64,000 bases of DNA from G963668605 sp963668605 (GTDB lineage Bacteria > Acidobacteriota > Terriglobia > Bryobacterales > Bryobacteraceae): NCBI GenBank assembly GCA_963668605.1, contig OY764903.1, positions 4,526,001-4,590,000 on the forward strand, in the 5' to 3' direction. The first letter of the stretch is position 1. Each line of letters begins with the position of its first letter. A program made the translations under genes and the position numbers. Under the pieces are notes generated by a model, which ran no database searches, was not told where the DNA came from, and worked only from the letters and a program-made list of their open reading frames with translations. This document shows, piece by piece, positions 1-8,177 of this stretch.

Positions 1-477
1 GTGGTGCCGCTGAACACACCACCTCTGCGCGAGCGCCGGGACGACACGCCGTCGCTGGTGCATCATTTCATCGCGAAAATCTGCCGCAATGAGGATCTGC
101 CGCTAAAAAACGTCTCGTCTGAAACATTGGAACGCCTGGCCGCGCATTCCTGGCCGGGCAATGTGCGGCAACTCGAGAATGCTGTGGAGATGGCTGTTGC
201 GCTAAGCGGCGATCGCATGATGCTCTACCCCGGCGATTTTCCGCTCGCGGCATTGCCGCCGCGGAAGACACCGGCCGCGCACGTCGATTCGATGGTGCGT
301 GTGCCGGATGAAGGTTTGGATTACGAAGCGACGGTCGGGCGCATCGAACGCAACATACTTTCGCAGGCGCTCGAAAAGTCCGGTGGCAACAAGAAGCTAG
401 CGGCCGAGTTGCTGCGGCTAAAGCGCACGACGTTCGCCGCCAAACTAAAGAGCCTCGATCTCGCGCCGGCGTGTTGA
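1..477 (+). CDS. Sigma-54-dependent response regulator, C-terminal part (5' end outside window)
   Basis: This is the end of an NtrC-family transcriptional activator, which would remodel sigma-54 RNA polymerase. The visible 158 residues begin inside the AAA+ domain: PPLRERRDD is the R-finger region motif, and WPGNVRQLEN (about residues 51-60) is the conserved end of the AAA+ module. Residues 118-155 form a Fis-type helix-turn-helix (GGNKKLAAELLRLKRTTF). The GTG at the first base is internal to the protein, not a start, because receiver and Walker motifs must lie to the left. Its target promoters cannot be identified from this window. Confidence 0.93.
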   Translation: MVPLNTPPLRERRDDTPSLVHHFIAKICRNEDLPLKNVSSETLERLAAHSWPGNVRQLENAVEMAVALSGDRMMLYPGDFPLAALPPRKTPAAHVDSMVRVPDEGLDYEATVGRIERNILSQALEKSGGNKKLAAELLRLKRTTFAAKLKSLDLAPAC

Positions 478-544
478 TTCATTCGCTGCGTTGCCTTGCG
501 CGGTTCAACTAAGACAATTTTCGCTTCCCGTCGCTATCGCTCTG

Positions 545-588
545 GGCACCGTTTGGGGTTCCGATCTTCAGTCCGTTCAAACGGTGCC
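545..588. other. Intergenic dyad with 10-bp perfect arms
   Basis: The 190-bp gap after the regulator holds an exact inverted repeat, GGCACCGTTT at 545-554 and AAACGGTGCC at 579-588, with a 24-nt loop. It is followed by three GACCGG-type direct repeats near 599-626. There is no T-tract, so it is not a classic intrinsic terminator. It lies between convergent genes and could stabilise mRNA 3' ends. Confidence 0.4.
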
Positions 589-667
589 GGGAGCGTAGCG
601 ACCGGAGGCGACCGGGCTAGACCGGGTTCCAGAACCGTGCGCGTTCCCGGAAAGATCGAAAAAAACG

Positions 668-2104
668 CTAGCGCTGCAGCGGATCTTCGATCCAGGGTGG
701 CGTGGCCTCGATCAAGCGGCCCAACTCCGGCTCCAGCCGATCCATGGCTTCCTTCATCAACCAGGCGATCCGGCGATAGCTGAAATGGCCTTTGACGCCG
801 CTGCGGATGCGTGCGATGTACTCGGCTTCGGCGAAATCCATTTTGAACAGGAAGCGCGAGCGAGCGCCGAAGGGCAGCAGGTAATGCGAAGCCGGTTCGG
901 GCAACGCCTGGAGACAGGCTATCGCGGAGCTCATGGCGGCGTCGTACTCTCCGGCGGCGCCGGCGGCACGCACAACCTCGGGCGTGTCGTAACCAAGTTT
1001 GGCGCTATAGGCCTGGCGGAACTGCTGGCAGCGGCGATGGCGATGCAGGTCGCGGTAGGCGCCGATGTCCATCACGATGTCGTATACATAAGGGCCACCG
1101 CGAAAGCTGCGCAGCAGGTCGTCGCCGCGTCCGCGCGAGCGCACAGCGAGATCGAGCACCTCGCGGCGCAGCGCTTCGCTCCAGGAGGCGGCCAGCTCAT
1201 ACAACTCGCGATAAGGGCGCTCGGTCACGGGATAGAGCAGCGTCGCGACGACGTCAGCCAGCGGGCTCGCCGGCCGGAGCAGATCGACATCCGGGGAGTC
1301 TACGGATGAGACCGCCGGCAAGTTCTGCGAGGCCCACAGCCGCAAGTCTTCGCGCGACTGCCTGAGGTAGCCGTCGACGTCGACGTACTTGGCCAGCGTG
1401 GGAGCTAGCGGCTCGGCCGGCACGTCCACATCGAAGGCACAGCCGGGAGCCTCCGCGCATGCCGCGGCGATCTCGCCACCGAGGCTGCGTAATTCCTCGT
1501 ACTCGGAAGCCTTCAAGCGCCGGATCTGGCGCTCGAGCGTACGGATGCTGGTGACCTGCCCGATGTTGGTGGGCACGCCGAAGAAGAGCAGGTAGCGGGC
1601 AACATCGAAGGCACGCGCTGCAATGTTGCGTTCGTAGGCGTCGGGCTTCATGCCGTCTGGGCGCGGCAATGTGCCGGCGAGGTACTCGCGGGCCGCTTTG
1701 TGAACCTGCGCGTAGGCGGCCAGCAGGGCTTCGCCTGCGCCGCGATAGGCCTCTGCTTGCGCACCGCTCAATTCCGCCGGCGTGATAAAACCTGATTTCG
1801 AGAAATCCTGATAGCGCGACGATTTGGCCTGGCCGTCCCAAAGCTGCTCATCCTCGGCTTCGGTGGCGGCCAACTCGGAGATCCCCTCGAAGCACAGTAC
1901 GACATGGCCCAGATCGGCGATCGAAGCATGACCGTATTGAAAATAGAAGCTCTCCAGGAACTTCCGCGAGTCGTGAGAACGCACCCAATCGACGGACTCG
2001 CGTATGGAATCGGGCGAGCGGCTATAGCGCGCCAGGGCGTAGGCGCATTTCTCGGGCGGCATTGGGGCGATGGCGGTCACGCGCCGGGAGCTGTATTGGG
2101 TCAC
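668..2104 (-). CDS. thyX: Double-length ThyX-type flavin-dependent thymidylate synthase homologue
   Basis: ThyX methylates dUMP to dTMP using FAD, NADPH and methylenetetrahydrofolate. Here 478 residues hold two ThyX-like halves; usual ThyX is about 220-260. The N-half has the YGHASIADLGH region and SSRYQDF (about residue 95-101), matching the S-x-R-Y side of the ThyX signature. The C-half has RHRRCQQFRQAYS (about 355-367), matching the RHR side, then RSGVKGHFSYRRIAWLM. Each half therefore seems to keep part of the signature. The start is GTG at 2104. The gene is divergent from dut with 42 bp between, and dUTPase makes its substrate. The family call is firm; catalytic competence is inferred. 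Confidence 0.82.
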   Translation of the reverse strand: MTQYSSRRVTAIAPMPPEKCAYALARYSRSPDSIRESVDWVRSHDSRKFLESFYFQYGHASIADLGHVVLCFEGISELAATEAEDEQLWDGQAKSSRYQDFSKSGFITPAELSGAQAEAYRGAGEALLAAYAQVHKAAREYLAGTLPRPDGMKPDAYERNIAARAFDVARYLLFFGVPTNIGQVTSIRTLERQIRRLKASEYEELRSLGGEIAAACAEAPGCAFDVDVPAEPLAPTLAKYVDVDGYLRQSREDLRLWASQNLPAVSSVDSPDVDLLRPASPLADVVATLLYPVTERPYRELYELAASWSEALRREVLDLAVRSRGRGDDLLRSFRGGPYVYDIVMDIGAYRDLHRHRRCQQFRQAYSAKLGYDTPEVVRAAGAAGEYDAAMSSAIACLQALPEPASHYLLPFGARSRFLFKMDFAEAEYIARIRSGVKGHFSYRRIAWLMKEAMDRLEPELGRLIEATPPWIEDPLQR

Positions 2105-2146
2105 TGCAAGCTATCATAACCGTGCGAGACTGGGGAATTCACGCTT

Positions 2147-2578
2147 ATGAAGATCCGCATTCGCCGTCTTTCTCCGCTCGCACGTCTGCCCGAGTACGCC
2201 CACGGCCCCGCCGAGGACGCTGGAATGGACCTTTGCGCGCTGGAGACCGCCACGCTTGCACCGGGCCAACCACAACTGGTCGCCACCGGCCTGGCACTCG
2301 AAATCCCGCCGGGCTATGAGGCGCAGATTCGCCCGCGCAGTGGTTTGGCGTTGAAACACGCGATCACGCTGCCGAACAGTCCCGCAACCATCGACCCGGG
2401 CTATCGCGGCGAAATCAAGGTAATCCTGCTCAACCTCGGCGCTCGGGATTACCGCATAGAAGCCGGCGACCGAATTGCCCAGATCGTGATCAGCCGCTAC
2501 GAACCGGTGGAATGGATGGAAGGGGAGCTGAACGACTCGCTGCGCGGGGAAGGCGGATTTGGATCCTCCGGGCGCTGA
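2147..2578 (+). CDS. dut: dUTP diphosphatase (dUTPase)
   Basis: This trimeric enzyme hydrolyses dUTP to dUMP and pyrophosphate, keeping uracil out of DNA and supplying dUMP. The 143-residue length is typical. All five motifs can be read: EDAGMDLCA, PRSGLALKH, a central TIDPGYRGEIKV segment, GDRIAQIVI, and the C-terminal arm RGEGGFGSSGR that closes over the nucleotide. It is divergent from the ThyX homologue, so the two consecutive steps of dTMP synthesis share one intergenic region. Confidence 0.97.
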   Translation: MKIRIRRLSPLARLPEYAHGPAEDAGMDLCALETATLAPGQPQLVATGLALEIPPGYEAQIRPRSGLALKHAITLPNSPATIDPGYRGEIKVILLNLGARDYRIEAGDRIAQIVISRYEPVEWMEGELNDSLRGEGGFGSSGR

Positions 2579-2611
2579 ACCCGTTTTGATGTGGGGTAAA
2601 AGATTGAGGGG

Positions 2612-2687
2612 TGGTGGACGGCGCGGGGTTCGAACCCGCGGCCTCGGCGTTGCGAACGCCGCGCTCTCCCAACTGAGCTAGCCGCCC
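2612..2687 (-). tRNA. tRNA-Ala (anticodon CGC)
   Basis: The minus strand folds into a full cloverleaf. The acceptor is GGGCGGC paired with GCCGTCC (one G-U), the D arm GCTC/GAGC, the anticodon stem CGGCG/CGCCG around the loop TTCGCAA, and the T arm GCGGG-TTCGAAC-CCCGC. The loop gives anticodon CGC, reading GCG (alanine). Discriminator A is followed by an encoded CCA at 2614-2612. Confidence 0.96.
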
Positions 2688-2740
2688 ATGTTTCTACAGT
2701 CCCATAATACCACGCCGCTTCGCTTCGGTTATGCTGGAAG

Positions 2741-3412
2741 ATGGTGAAACTCGAAGATCAACTGGAAAAAATGCGCCGGGATTGGGACGAGCGCGCTCGC
2801 GACAACGCCCGCTACTATGTGGCCACCGGCAAGGACGACTGGAGCGACGAGGAATTTTTTCAATCCGGCGAGCGGACAGTGGCCGAAGAGGTCCGCACGG
2901 ACATGATTAATATCTGCCAGGGAAAGCAACCCGGGCAGATGCGCGTGCTCGAAATCGGATGCGGCGCCGGACGCGTGACGCGTGCGCTCTCCAACCTTTT
3001 CGGCGAAGTCCACGGCATTGATGTCAGCGGAGAAATGGTGAAGTTGGCCGGGAAGGCCCTGGCGGATCGGCCCAACGCGCACGTCTATCAGAATAACGGA
3101 ACGGACCTCAAAGTCATTTCCGTTGGGGATTTCGATTTCGCGTTTTCAAGCATTGTTTTTCAGCACATTCCCAGCCGCGAAATCATCGAGAACTATGTGC
3201 GCGAAGTGGGGCGACTGCTGAGGCCCGGATGCCTGTTCAAGTTCCAGGTGCAAGGCGATGCCAGCCTGGAGACCATGCCGGACGATACCTGGTTGGGGGC
3301 GGCATTCTCCGACGAGCAGGCCGTCGCAATGGCCGAACGCTGCGGCTTCGAACCGCGCTACCGGCACGGAGCCGGCGAGCAGTATTTCTGGCTGTGGTTC
3401 TTCAAAAAGTAA
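2741..3412 (+). CDS. Class I SAM-dependent methyltransferase
   Basis: This 223-residue Rossmann methyltransferase has motif I VLEIGCGAGRVT (about residues 68-79), motif II acidic loop HGIDVSGEMV, and a motif IV-like region DFDFAFSSIVFQHI. These are the marks of the Methyltransf_11/25 group, which act on small molecules or lipids. The substrate is not apparent. The start ATG follows a weak purine stretch (GGAAG). It sits alone between tRNA-Ala and a convergent small gene. Confidence 0.85.
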   Translation: MVKLEDQLEKMRRDWDERARDNARYYVATGKDDWSDEEFFQSGERTVAEEVRTDMINICQGKQPGQMRVLEIGCGAGRVTRALSNLFGEVHGIDVSGEMVKLAGKALADRPNAHVYQNNGTDLKVISVGDFDFAFSSIVFQHIPSREIIENYVREVGRLLRPGCLFKFQVQGDASLETMPDDTWLGAAFSDEQAVAMAERCGFEPRYRHGAGEQYFWLWFFKK

Positions 3413-3432
3413 GAGCGAGAGGTGCTGGTATT

Positions 3433-3639
3433 CTACTTCGCCTCTTTTCGAGCTGCCCAGTAAGCCTTCATTCGACGCGACACCTCGCTTTTTTCTGAGG
3501 CGCTCATCGATTTCCGGCCACGGCGCTTGCCTTGGCTCGGCAACGGTTCAGCCGTAAGCCGGGCTTCGAGTAACTCGATCGTCAGATCGAGCCGTCTCAT
3601 CTCTTCGTATAATTCCTTGATCGCCTTATTCAGATCCAT
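3433..3639 (-). CDS. Small basic hypothetical protein (68 aa)
   Basis: An N-terminal amphipathic helix (LNKAIKELYEEMRRLDLTIELLEARL) is likely a short coiled coil. It is followed by a basic linker GKRRGRKSMSASEK and a helix SRRMKAYWAARKE. The RRGRKSMS stretch with a following helix resembles small acidobacterial proteins with an AT-hook-like basic patch, so nucleic-acid binding is possible but unproven. It is convergent with the methyltransferase gene. Confidence 0.6.
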   Translation of the reverse strand: MDLNKAIKELYEEMRRLDLTIELLEARLTAEPLPSQGKRRGRKSMSASEKSEVSRRMKAYWAARKEAK

Positions 3640-3733
3640 TCACCGCTCCCAAACGCCTCTCAATGATTTTATCGGCTTTTAAGCGGTGAGTCTTAGTCGC
3701 GCTCTCAAGCTGTCAGTTACAACCGGGTGCCGG

Positions 3734-5941
3734 TTACGAATTCGCACCTCCGGCATCCAGCACCTCCCTTACCTTTTCGAGCAATGACCCGAGAGTGAAG
3801 GGCTTCTGCAGGAACGCCGTTCCGGGCGGAAGCGCGCCGGAATGAATTACGGAGTCGTCCGTATAACCCGACGCGAAAAGAACGCGCACCTCCGGCAGCG
3901 ATTGGCGCAGCTTTTCGGAAAGCTCGCGGCCGGACATGTCCGGCATCACCATATCGGTCACCAGCAGGTGGATTCGGCCGGCATGGGATTTCGCGATCCG
4001 CAAAGCCTCTTCGCCGCCGGTCGCCTCGAGCACCTGATAACCATTGCGCACCAGAATCTTGCGCATGAGCGTCCGGATGCCCTCTTCGTCCTCCACTACG
4101 AGGACGGTTTCCGCGGTGCGTACGGCAGGTGTGGGCGGTTCGGGTTTCGCGGGCGGTGCTTCAATCACCGGCGGAGGCGCTTCGACGACAGGCGCAGCAG
4201 CTTCAATCACCGGTGCAGGAGCCTCAGCGACAGGAGCAACAGCTTCAATCACCGGCGCAGGAGCTTCAGCGACAGGAGCAACAACTTCGATCGCCGCCGC
4301 AGGGGCCTCGACGACTGGCGCGGCCTGGGCAACCGGCGCTACCGCAGCCACCCTGGCTCCATCTGGCTTCGGCCTGCTAGCGACGGCCGGGAATGTAAGC
4401 AGAATCGTCGTCCCGCTCGCGGCGCCCGCATGCACTGAGATTTCTCCCCGGTTCTGTTTGACGAACCAATACGCATCCGAGAGTGGCGAACGATCTTCGC
4501 GATCCATCAGGAGCGGCTCAAACAGTCGCCTGCGAGCCTCGATGTCCAACTCCCAGGCGCTCGCATGGATCATGAGCACAACGCTCGACTGGCCCTGGGC
4601 TTCGGAACTCGCGGCAGTCTCAGCACTTGATGTCTCGACCGTCAGCGTTCCGCCCGTCCCGTTCTTTACCGCGGCGTTCAGGATGGCGGAGACGGCCTGC
4701 TCGATCTGCGCCGGATCCGCATCCACGAAACCCGTGTCGGAGTCGATGAGGCGCACAAGTTCGACGCCTTCCAACCGCGCGGGCGTGAAGTTGTCCACAA
4801 TTACTCCGCCGAGCAGTTTCCCAAAGTCGAACGACTCGGGCGTGGGCACCGGCCTGCGGCTGAAAGCGAGCAGTTTGTTCGTCAGGTCAGAGACCTTGCC
4901 TGTGGCGTTGACGATTTGCTCCACGTCGGCGCGGAGAGGGTTGTCGTGCGGCAGCAGATGCAGCAGATCCTCGCCGTAGCTGCTGATAATCATCAGGAAA
5001 TTATTGTAATCGTGCGCAACGCGGTTCGCCATGCGGCTGAGCGATTCCATCTTGTGCGACAGAACGATGCGCTCAGTCAGCCGGCGATCCTCGGTGATAT
5101 CGATGGTCACGCCGCTCAGTTTGACGGCTTGTCCCTCGCGGTCGCGCAGAATTCGCACGCTCTCGCGCACCCAGACCGTTCCACCGTCGGCCGAGAGGCA
5201 GCGGTATTCCAGGTGCAGCCGGTTCCGCTTCGCGATCGCGTCCTGATAGAGTTCACCGACGAATTGTTTGTCGGCCGGATGCACGCGCGTCTCCCAGAGC
5301 GCCGGTTCGGCGAGCCATTGCTGGATCGAATGGCCGAGCATCTCCTCGGCGTACGGGCTGATTTCAAGCAGGTGCAGCGACGGGTCGCACTCCCAAACCA
5401 TCGCATCCAGATCTTCCAGCGCGACGCTAGGGCGCCCTTGTTCCGCTGCCTGCGGAAGCAGGACCGGCCTGGGCTCTTCGGCCTCTTCTCGTGGCGCGGC
5501 TGAAGCGGGCAATGTAATCTGCTGCTCCAAACCGGTGAGATCTTCGAAGACGACGAGCGCCTCCATTTCCATCTCGTCTTCCCAGTTCCGCAGGGCCAGT
5601 ATCGAACAGCGGAAAAAGCGTGGTGAAGCCTCGCTCGGGGGACTATAGAGGATGTTATGTTGCGCGACGCCGGTTGTGAGCACGTCGGCGATGCGCTCAT
5701 TCAAGTCATCGACACGCAGAACTTCATTCAGGCGTCGCTTCGCGATCTCTTCGGTCCGCAACGAGAAAGATTGCCGGAAAAAACGATTAGCCGAGAGCAG
5801 CCACAGTTCCGCGGAGACAACCGCCAGGCCGACGGGCAGGTGTGAGACGATGTCCTGATAGTAACGCCGCTCGGTTTCAACGAGGGCGAGAAGCCTGGCT
5901 ACCTCTCGTGGTTTCCAACGATCGAGATCCGCGCGATCCAT
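3734..5941 (-). CDS. Hybrid PAS sensor histidine kinase with receiver domain; ATP-binding motifs degenerate
   Basis: Order: PAS (about 25-135), a linker, PAS/PAC (about 175-290), an H-box with NRVAHDYNNF (His near 314), a kinase ATPase-like domain, an Ala/Pro/Glu-rich linker (about 540-605) and a C-terminal receiver with TDMVMPDMSG as phospho-acceptor site. No transmembrane segment is visible, so it is cytosolic. The ATPase keeps an N-box-like ILNAAVKN. However, the DxGxG position reads HASAWEL, and the usual GxGLGL position reads DRSPLSDAYW, so ATP binding may be lost. ATG 5941 is preferred to the in-frame GTG at 5959. No partner regulator is adjacent. Confidence 0.85.
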   Translation of the reverse strand: MDRADLDRWKPREVARLLALVETERRYYQDIVSHLPVGLAVVSAELWLLSANRFFRQSFSLRTEEIAKRRLNEVLRVDDLNERIADVLTTGVAQHNILYSPPSEASPRFFRCSILALRNWEDEMEMEALVVFEDLTGLEQQITLPASAAPREEAEEPRPVLLPQAAEQGRPSVALEDLDAMVWECDPSLHLLEISPYAEEMLGHSIQQWLAEPALWETRVHPADKQFVGELYQDAIAKRNRLHLEYRCLSADGGTVWVRESVRILRDREGQAVKLSGVTIDITEDRRLTERIVLSHKMESLSRMANRVAHDYNNFLMIISSYGEDLLHLLPHDNPLRADVEQIVNATGKVSDLTNKLLAFSRRPVPTPESFDFGKLLGGVIVDNFTPARLEGVELVRLIDSDTGFVDADPAQIEQAVSAILNAAVKNGTGGTLTVETSSAETAASSEAQGQSSVVLMIHASAWELDIEARRRLFEPLLMDREDRSPLSDAYWFVKQNRGEISVHAGAASGTTILLTFPAVASRPKPDGARVAAVAPVAQAAPVVEAPAAAIEVVAPVAEAPAPVIEAVAPVAEAPAPVIEAAAPVVEAPPPVIEAPPAKPEPPTPAVRTAETVLVVEDEEGIRTLMRKILVRNGYQVLEATGGEEALRIAKSHAGRIHLLVTDMVMPDMSGRELSEKLRQSLPEVRVLFASGYTDDSVIHSGALPPGTAFLQKPFTLGSLLEKVREVLDAGGANS
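4149..4330. repeat. 42-bp imperfect tandem repeats encoding an Ala/Pro/Val/Glu linker
   Basis: About four copies of a 42-bp unit encode the repeated peptide APVIEAVAPVAEAP within the hybrid kinase gene. They form a flexible linker between the kinase core and the receiver. Copies differ at scattered third positions. Such repeats can change copy number by slippage, altering tether length. Confidence 0.75.
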
Positions 5942-6106
5942 AGTAGATGATACTCCCACGATTAGTGTCGGCCCTCCGTTTCAAGTGCTCAAGAGTACTA
6001 GAAGACTGGAACGGTGCAGTACCTTCCCGCCAAAAACCCTACCGCCGCGCGCTGATTCGGACTATTCCGCCTGCCGACGTGATACAACAAAAGGAGAGCA
6101 ATCCTC

Positions 6107-6883
6107 ATGACTAATAACGACATGTTCTCTCTTGACGGCAAAGTAGCGGCGGTAGTAGGCGGCGGAGGAGTACTGGCGGGCGAGATGGCCCTAGGCCTGG
6201 CTGGCGCCGGCGCCGACGTCGCGATTTTGGATTTTAATTTGACAGCGGCGCAGGCGCGCGCCGATGAGATCGCCAAGACCGGGCGGCGCGGGCTAGGCGT
6301 TCAGGTCGATGCCACGCGGAAAGGCGACCTGGAGAAGGCGCTCGCCGAAATCCTAGCCAAACTGGGCCGTGTCGACATCCTGGTGAACGCCGCAGGCATC
6401 AACTCGGGTACGCCGTTCTTCGAGATCAGCGAAGACGAGTGGCAGCGGATCATCGACGTGGACCTCAAGAGCGTGTTCCTCGCCTGCCAGGTTTTCGGCA
6501 AGCAGATGGTAGACGCGGGCCAGGGCGGCTCGATCATCAACATCTCCTCGGCCTCTTCGGGCCCCCCGTTGTCGAAGGTTTTCACCTACAGCGTCGCCAA
6601 GGGCGGCGTCAACCAGGTGACGCAGTTCCTCGCCCGCGAATTCGCTCCCGCCAAAGTGCGCGTCAACGCGATCCTGCCGGGCTTCTTCCCGGCTGAGCAG
6701 AACCGCAAACTGCTGACCCCGGAGCGTACCCAGTCCATCATGAACCACACTCCGATGAACCGCTTCGGCGACGCCTCCGAACTGGTTGGGGCCGCTGTAT
6801 TTCTCGCCTCCGAAAAGGCCTCGTCGTTTGTCACCGGTTCGATCCTGCGGGTCGACGGCGGCTACACGGCGATGTCGATCTAG
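6107..6883 (+). CDS. Short-chain dehydrogenase/reductase (sugar acid or polyol type)
   Basis: This 258-residue classical SDR has a cofactor motif variant VVGGGGVLAGEMA (replacing TGxxxGxG), NAAG at about 94-97, a catalytic Ser in NISSASS, YSVAK as the Tyr-x3-Lys pair, and PGFFPAEQNR after it. The family oxidises or reduces sugar acids and polyols with NAD(P). Overall it looks most like the SDR-type mannonate/fructuronate oxidoreductase branch, which is an inference. It stands alone and is followed by an 8-bp hairpin. Confidence 0.85.
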   Translation: MTNNDMFSLDGKVAAVVGGGGVLAGEMALGLAGAGADVAILDFNLTAAQARADEIAKTGRRGLGVQVDATRKGDLEKALAEILAKLGRVDILVNAAGINSGTPFFEISEDEWQRIIDVDLKSVFLACQVFGKQMVDAGQGGSIINISSASSGPPLSKVFTYSVAKGGVNQVTQFLAREFAPAKVRVNAILPGFFPAEQNRKLLTPERTQSIMNHTPMNRFGDASELVGAAVFLASEKASSFVTGSILRVDGGYTAMSI

Positions 6884-6910
6884 CCGACAGTAAGGAAACT
6901 CACCTAATAT

Positions 6911-6940
6911 TGCGGTAAGGACTATAAGGTTTTTACCGCA
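6911..6940 (+). terminator. Candidate 3' hairpin after the SDR gene
   Basis: TGCGGTAA (6911-6918) pairs exactly with TTACCGCA (6933-6940) around a 14-nt loop, 27 nt past the SDR stop. It lacks a following T-run, so it may protect the mRNA end or act with Rho rather than terminate alone. Confidence 0.4.
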
Positions 6941-7013
6941 TCCGCCGATCTCTTATTCAAGCGAGCAACCTCGCTGCCGGTTTTGAGGAAAGGGATAAGA
7001 GGAACGGATCGGC

Positions 7014-8177
7014 GTGGGACAGAAGTTACCCAACCCCATATTCGTCCCGGCCATCGAGTGGCGCGCGCGGCGGATCAGCGACCCCGTGGAGCGGTTGCGA
7101 TTCCTGCGGCGTTCAGCCTTGTTGCGCCTCCCTCGCCCCAGTCGAATCGTTCGGCGTGCCGCTCTGCCTGCGGCTGTGTTTATGGCTATCGTTCTGCTTT
7201 CGACGCGCAATTTTTCGGGCGTACTGGCCGGGGGGACGGTTCCCTCCGCGGTGGCGGCGCGGAACGTGCTCGACGCGGTCGAAGAGGTTCCGAAAGTTTG
7301 GCAAGTGGAGCAGAACAGGGAATACGAGACGTTTAGCAACGGGTTGCGCATCGAGAACCGTTTTCAAGTTTCCGGAAAACCGCGCAACTACGGCCGCATC
7401 GACCGGCACAGACCGGACGCGGGATTCAAGGACTGGCGGAGCGATCCGGTCGGCATCGTCTATCACACAACCGAGAGCGAACTGGCTCCGTTCGAATCGG
7501 CGCAGAACCGCAAATTGAAGGTGCTGGGGCTTTCGCTACTGGAGTACGTGCGTGCGAAGCAGGCCTACAACTTCGTGATCGACCGTTTCGGACGCGTCTT
7601 CCGTGTGGTGGACGTGGAAAGCACAGCGAATCACGCGGGCCATTCAGTATGGGCGGATTCGAACTGGATTTACCTGAACGTGAACGCGAGCTTTATTGGC
7701 GTGTCCTTCGAGGCGCAATCGGCGCCCGGAGGCGGGCAACTCGCGGTGAGCCCGGCACAGATTCATGCGAGCCGTGTGCTCACGCAGATGCTAAGGGACA
7801 GGTATCATATCGCGGCGTCGAATTGCGTGACGCACGCACAGGTTTCGGTGAACCCGAATAACATGCGCGTTGGCTATCACACGGACTGGGCCGGGAATTT
7901 TCCATTCGCCGAGATGGGGCTGGGCGAGAACTACAGCCTGGCACTGCCGAGCATGTACTTCTTCGGGTTCAATTACGACCCGGTTTTCGTAACATCCACG
8001 GGCGCGCGCCTGTGGAAAGGCGTGGTGCAGGCGGAGCAGGAAATCCGCCAGTCGGCGCTGGCGTCGGGCCTGCCGGCAGCCGAGTATCAGAAACTTCTGC
8101 AACAGAGATATCGAAAGGATCTGGCGGCGCTCAGGTCGCGGAGCGCCGGCGAGGAGAACAGCTATGAGTCAAACTAA
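7014..8177 (+). CDS. N-acetylmuramoyl-L-alanine amidase domain protein (Amidase_2), membrane-anchored
   Basis: It would cleave the lactyl-amide bond between muramic acid and stem peptide in peptidoglycan. A basic N-terminus precedes one hydrophobic segment (about residues 46-62), so the catalytic part faces the periplasm. Amidase_2 zinc ligands can be read as GIVYHTTES (about 148), VTHAQVS and VGYHTDW. The start GTG at 7014 follows a purine-rich stretch. Its last 14 bases overlap the start of the actin-like gene, a strong sign of co-translation. Confidence 0.85.
   Translation: MGQKLPNPIFVPAIEWRARRISDPVERLRFLRRSALLRLPRPSRIVRRAALPAAVFMAIVLLSTRNFSGVLAGGTVPSAVAARNVLDAVEEVPKVWQVEQNREYETFSNGLRIENRFQVSGKPRNYGRIDRHRPDAGFKDWRSDPVGIVYHTTESELAPFESAQNRKLKVLGLSLLEYVRAKQAYNFVIDRFGRVFRVVDVESTANHAGHSVWADSNWIYLNVNASFIGVSFEAQSAPGGGQLAVSPAQIHASRVLTQMLRDRYHIAASNCVTHAQVSVNPNNMRVGYHTDWAGNFPFAEMGLGENYSLALPSMYFFGFNYDPVFVTSTGARLWKGVVQAEQEIRQSALASGLPAAEYQKLLQQRYRKDLAALRSRSAGEENSYESN

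Noticed and set aside
4149..4330. Possible CRISPR-like or minisatellite array
   Set aside because: The repeat has no unique spacers and stays in frame as an Ala/Pro-rich protein linker, so it is coding repeat, not CRISPR.
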